Positions 63,111 through 64,000 of a stretch of 64,000 nucleotides of DNA are shown here, piece after piece (positions within the stretch are counted from its first letter, which is position 1; every line of letters starts with the position of its first letter). Source of the stretch: Agromyces sp. NDB4Y10 (GTDB lineage Bacteria > Actinomycetota > Actinomycetes > Actinomycetales > Microbacteriaceae); assembly GCF_001620055.1 (NCBI RefSeq), contig NZ_LQGY01000005.1, positions 1 to 64,000 on the forward strand, given 5' to 3'. The notes under the pieces were generated by a model. The model searched no databases. It saw only the letters and a list, made by a program, of their open reading frames with translations, and had not been told where the DNA came from. Made by a program: the position numbers and the translations under genes.

Positions 63111-64000
63111 TCAGTAGTCGAGCACGCGGTAGTAGCGACGCAGGTCGAGGGAGTGCTCGCGCACCCGCTCGAGGTGCTTCGACACCCGGCCCATGACCGT
63201 GTCGAGCACGAGCGGCGCCAGGAGCCCGCGGAACTCGGGGCTGATGCCCTCGAGCGGGTAGTCCTTCGTGTCGAACACGGTCACGTCCTTCGAGATGCGC
63301 TTGGCGAACCGCTCGACGCGGTCGGTGAGCGCGCGGGTCTCGTCCTCGCCCTGGAAGACGATGACGCTCGTGTCCTCCTCGAGCAGTTCGAGCGAGCCGT
63401 GGAAGAACTCGGCGCTGTGCACGCGCGTGGTGCGCAGCCACTGCATCTCCTCGAGGATGCACATCGAGTAGAGGTACGTGAAGCCCCACAGGTTCCCGCC
63501 GCCGACGAGGAAGTGGTAGTCGGTGCCGGCGTGCGCCTCGGCGAAGGCGGATGCCGCGGGCTCGGCCTGCTCGGCGACCTGCACGAGCACGTCGGGCAGC
63601 ACCTGCAGCTCGTCGGCGAACCGCTCGTAGCCCTCGAACTCGCCGCGCTCCGAGAGCAGGCGGGTCATGAACAGGAGCATCTGCATGTCGAACGGCCAGG
63701 TCTTCGGCTCCGACACGAGTGCGATGTCGACCGCCTGCGCGATGGGCGACTCGGGGTAGCCCGTGAAGCCGATCGTGGTCACGCCGCGCTGCTTGCAGTA
63801 CTCGATCGCGCGCAGGCTGTCGTCGGTGGTGCCCGAGACGGACGTGAAGATCGCGACGGAGTCGGCGCCGAGCGTCGCGTCGCCGGACTCGATGAGCTCG
63901 GCGGCGATGACCGCGCGCACCGGCAGCGTCGAGCTGCGGCGGGCGAGGTGCTCGTACGGCCACATCGCGGCGTACGTGCCGCCGGCGCCGATGAGGAAGA
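63111..64000 (-). CDS. SIS-domain deglycase/isomerase, FrlB-like (5' end outside window)
   Basis: The reading frame runs to the window edge without a start (FLIGAGGTYAAMWPYEHLARR near the edge), so the N-terminus is missing. Two SIS domains are visible: FLIGAGG then TSVSGTTDDSLRAIEYCKQRG, and later HFLVGGGNLWGFTYL with RVHSAEFFHGSLELLE. This matches fructoselysine-6-phosphate deglycase and relatives such as glucosamine-type isomerases. It ends 95 bases before the PfkB kinase gene, a probable operon. Confidence 0.9.
   Translation of the reverse strand, partial: FLIGAGGTYAAMWPYEHLARRSSTLPVRAVIAAELIESGDATLGADSVAIFTSVSGTTDDSLRAIEYCKQRGVTTIGFTGYPESPIAQAVDIALVSEPKTWPFDMQMLLFMTRLLSERGEFEGYERFADELQVLPDVLVQVAEQAEPAASAFAEAHAGTDYHFLVGGGNLWGFTYLYSMCILEEMQWLRTTRVHSAEFFHGSLELLEEDTSVIVFQGEDETRALTDRVERFAKRISKDVTVFDTKDYPLEGISPEFRGLLAPLVLDTVMGRVSKHLERVREHSLDLRRYYRVLDY

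Overview
The window is high-G+C DNA from an actinobacterium, most likely a member of the Microbacteriaceae (Agromyces/Microbacterium-like). The reasons are strong GC bias at third codon positions, TM2/DUF2510 membrane proteins, small acidic proteins of actinobacterial type, an ECF41 sigma factor, a CtaG/DUF2243 pair, and a very frequent word GGATGCC/GGCATCC in and between the host genes. The genus is an inference. No rRNA, tRNA, insertion sequence, integrase or CRISPR array was recognised.

Left host flank, about 1-13.5 kb. This holds a DUF2868 membrane protein cut by the window edge, a DUF1254 protein, a CBS-domain protein, an Ogt alkyltransferase, a secreted HNH nuclease carrying three cell-wall-binding repeats and an Excalibur domain, an M14 zinc carboxypeptidase preceded by a separate propeptide-like gene, and an ECF41 sigma factor facing a membrane-protein/SDR pair. 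The two arms of the ECF41 locus carry mirror-image candidate promoters. Two DUF2510 membrane proteins follow.

Defence island, about 13.56-48.27 kb. A lone ATPase/TOPRIM (OLD-like) gene opens it. Next comes a minus-strand operon of six genes, transcribed from 34.6 down to 15.7 kb: SNF2 helicase (DrmD-like), a 1565-residue Eco57I/PglX-type adenine methylase, a 2103-residue DUF1998 helicase (DruE-like) with a Vsr-like nuclease tail, a UvrD-like helicase, a BRCT-nuclease fusion, and a GmrSD-like DUF262 protein. Facing it from a shared 310-bp control region is a plus-strand operon: a 1561-residue protein fusing an HSP90/sacsin-like ATPase to an SF2 helicase, then DrmA and DrmB, followed by a Vsr endonuclease and a C5-cytosine methylase. 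Parts of DISARM class 1 (SNF2 helicase and N6 methylase), DISARM class 2 (DrmA, DrmB, C5 methylase) and Druantia (large DUF1998 helicase) therefore sit back to back. No PLD protein (DrmC) or recognisable DrmE is visible. The island ends with a small winged-helix protein and a TRAFAC-type GTPase coupled to a small partner. The OLD-like gene, the GTPase pair and the specificity half of the adenine methylase are visibly richer in A+T than the rest.

Right host flank, about 48.3-64 kb. This carries a nitronate monooxygenase-like enzyme, a 49-residue zinc-ribbon protein, an SLC13-type transporter, two tandem coiled-coil paralogues, a PH-domain protein, a DUF1761 membrane protein, a PPK2 polyphosphate kinase, a perfect 12-copy heptamer array of GGCATCC, an MFS exporter with a divergent MerR regulator and a palindromic operator, an epoxide hydrolase, a small acidic protein, CtaG with DUF2243, and a LacI regulator next to a PfkB kinase and a SIS-domain protein that resemble a fructoselysine-type sugar-amine pathway.
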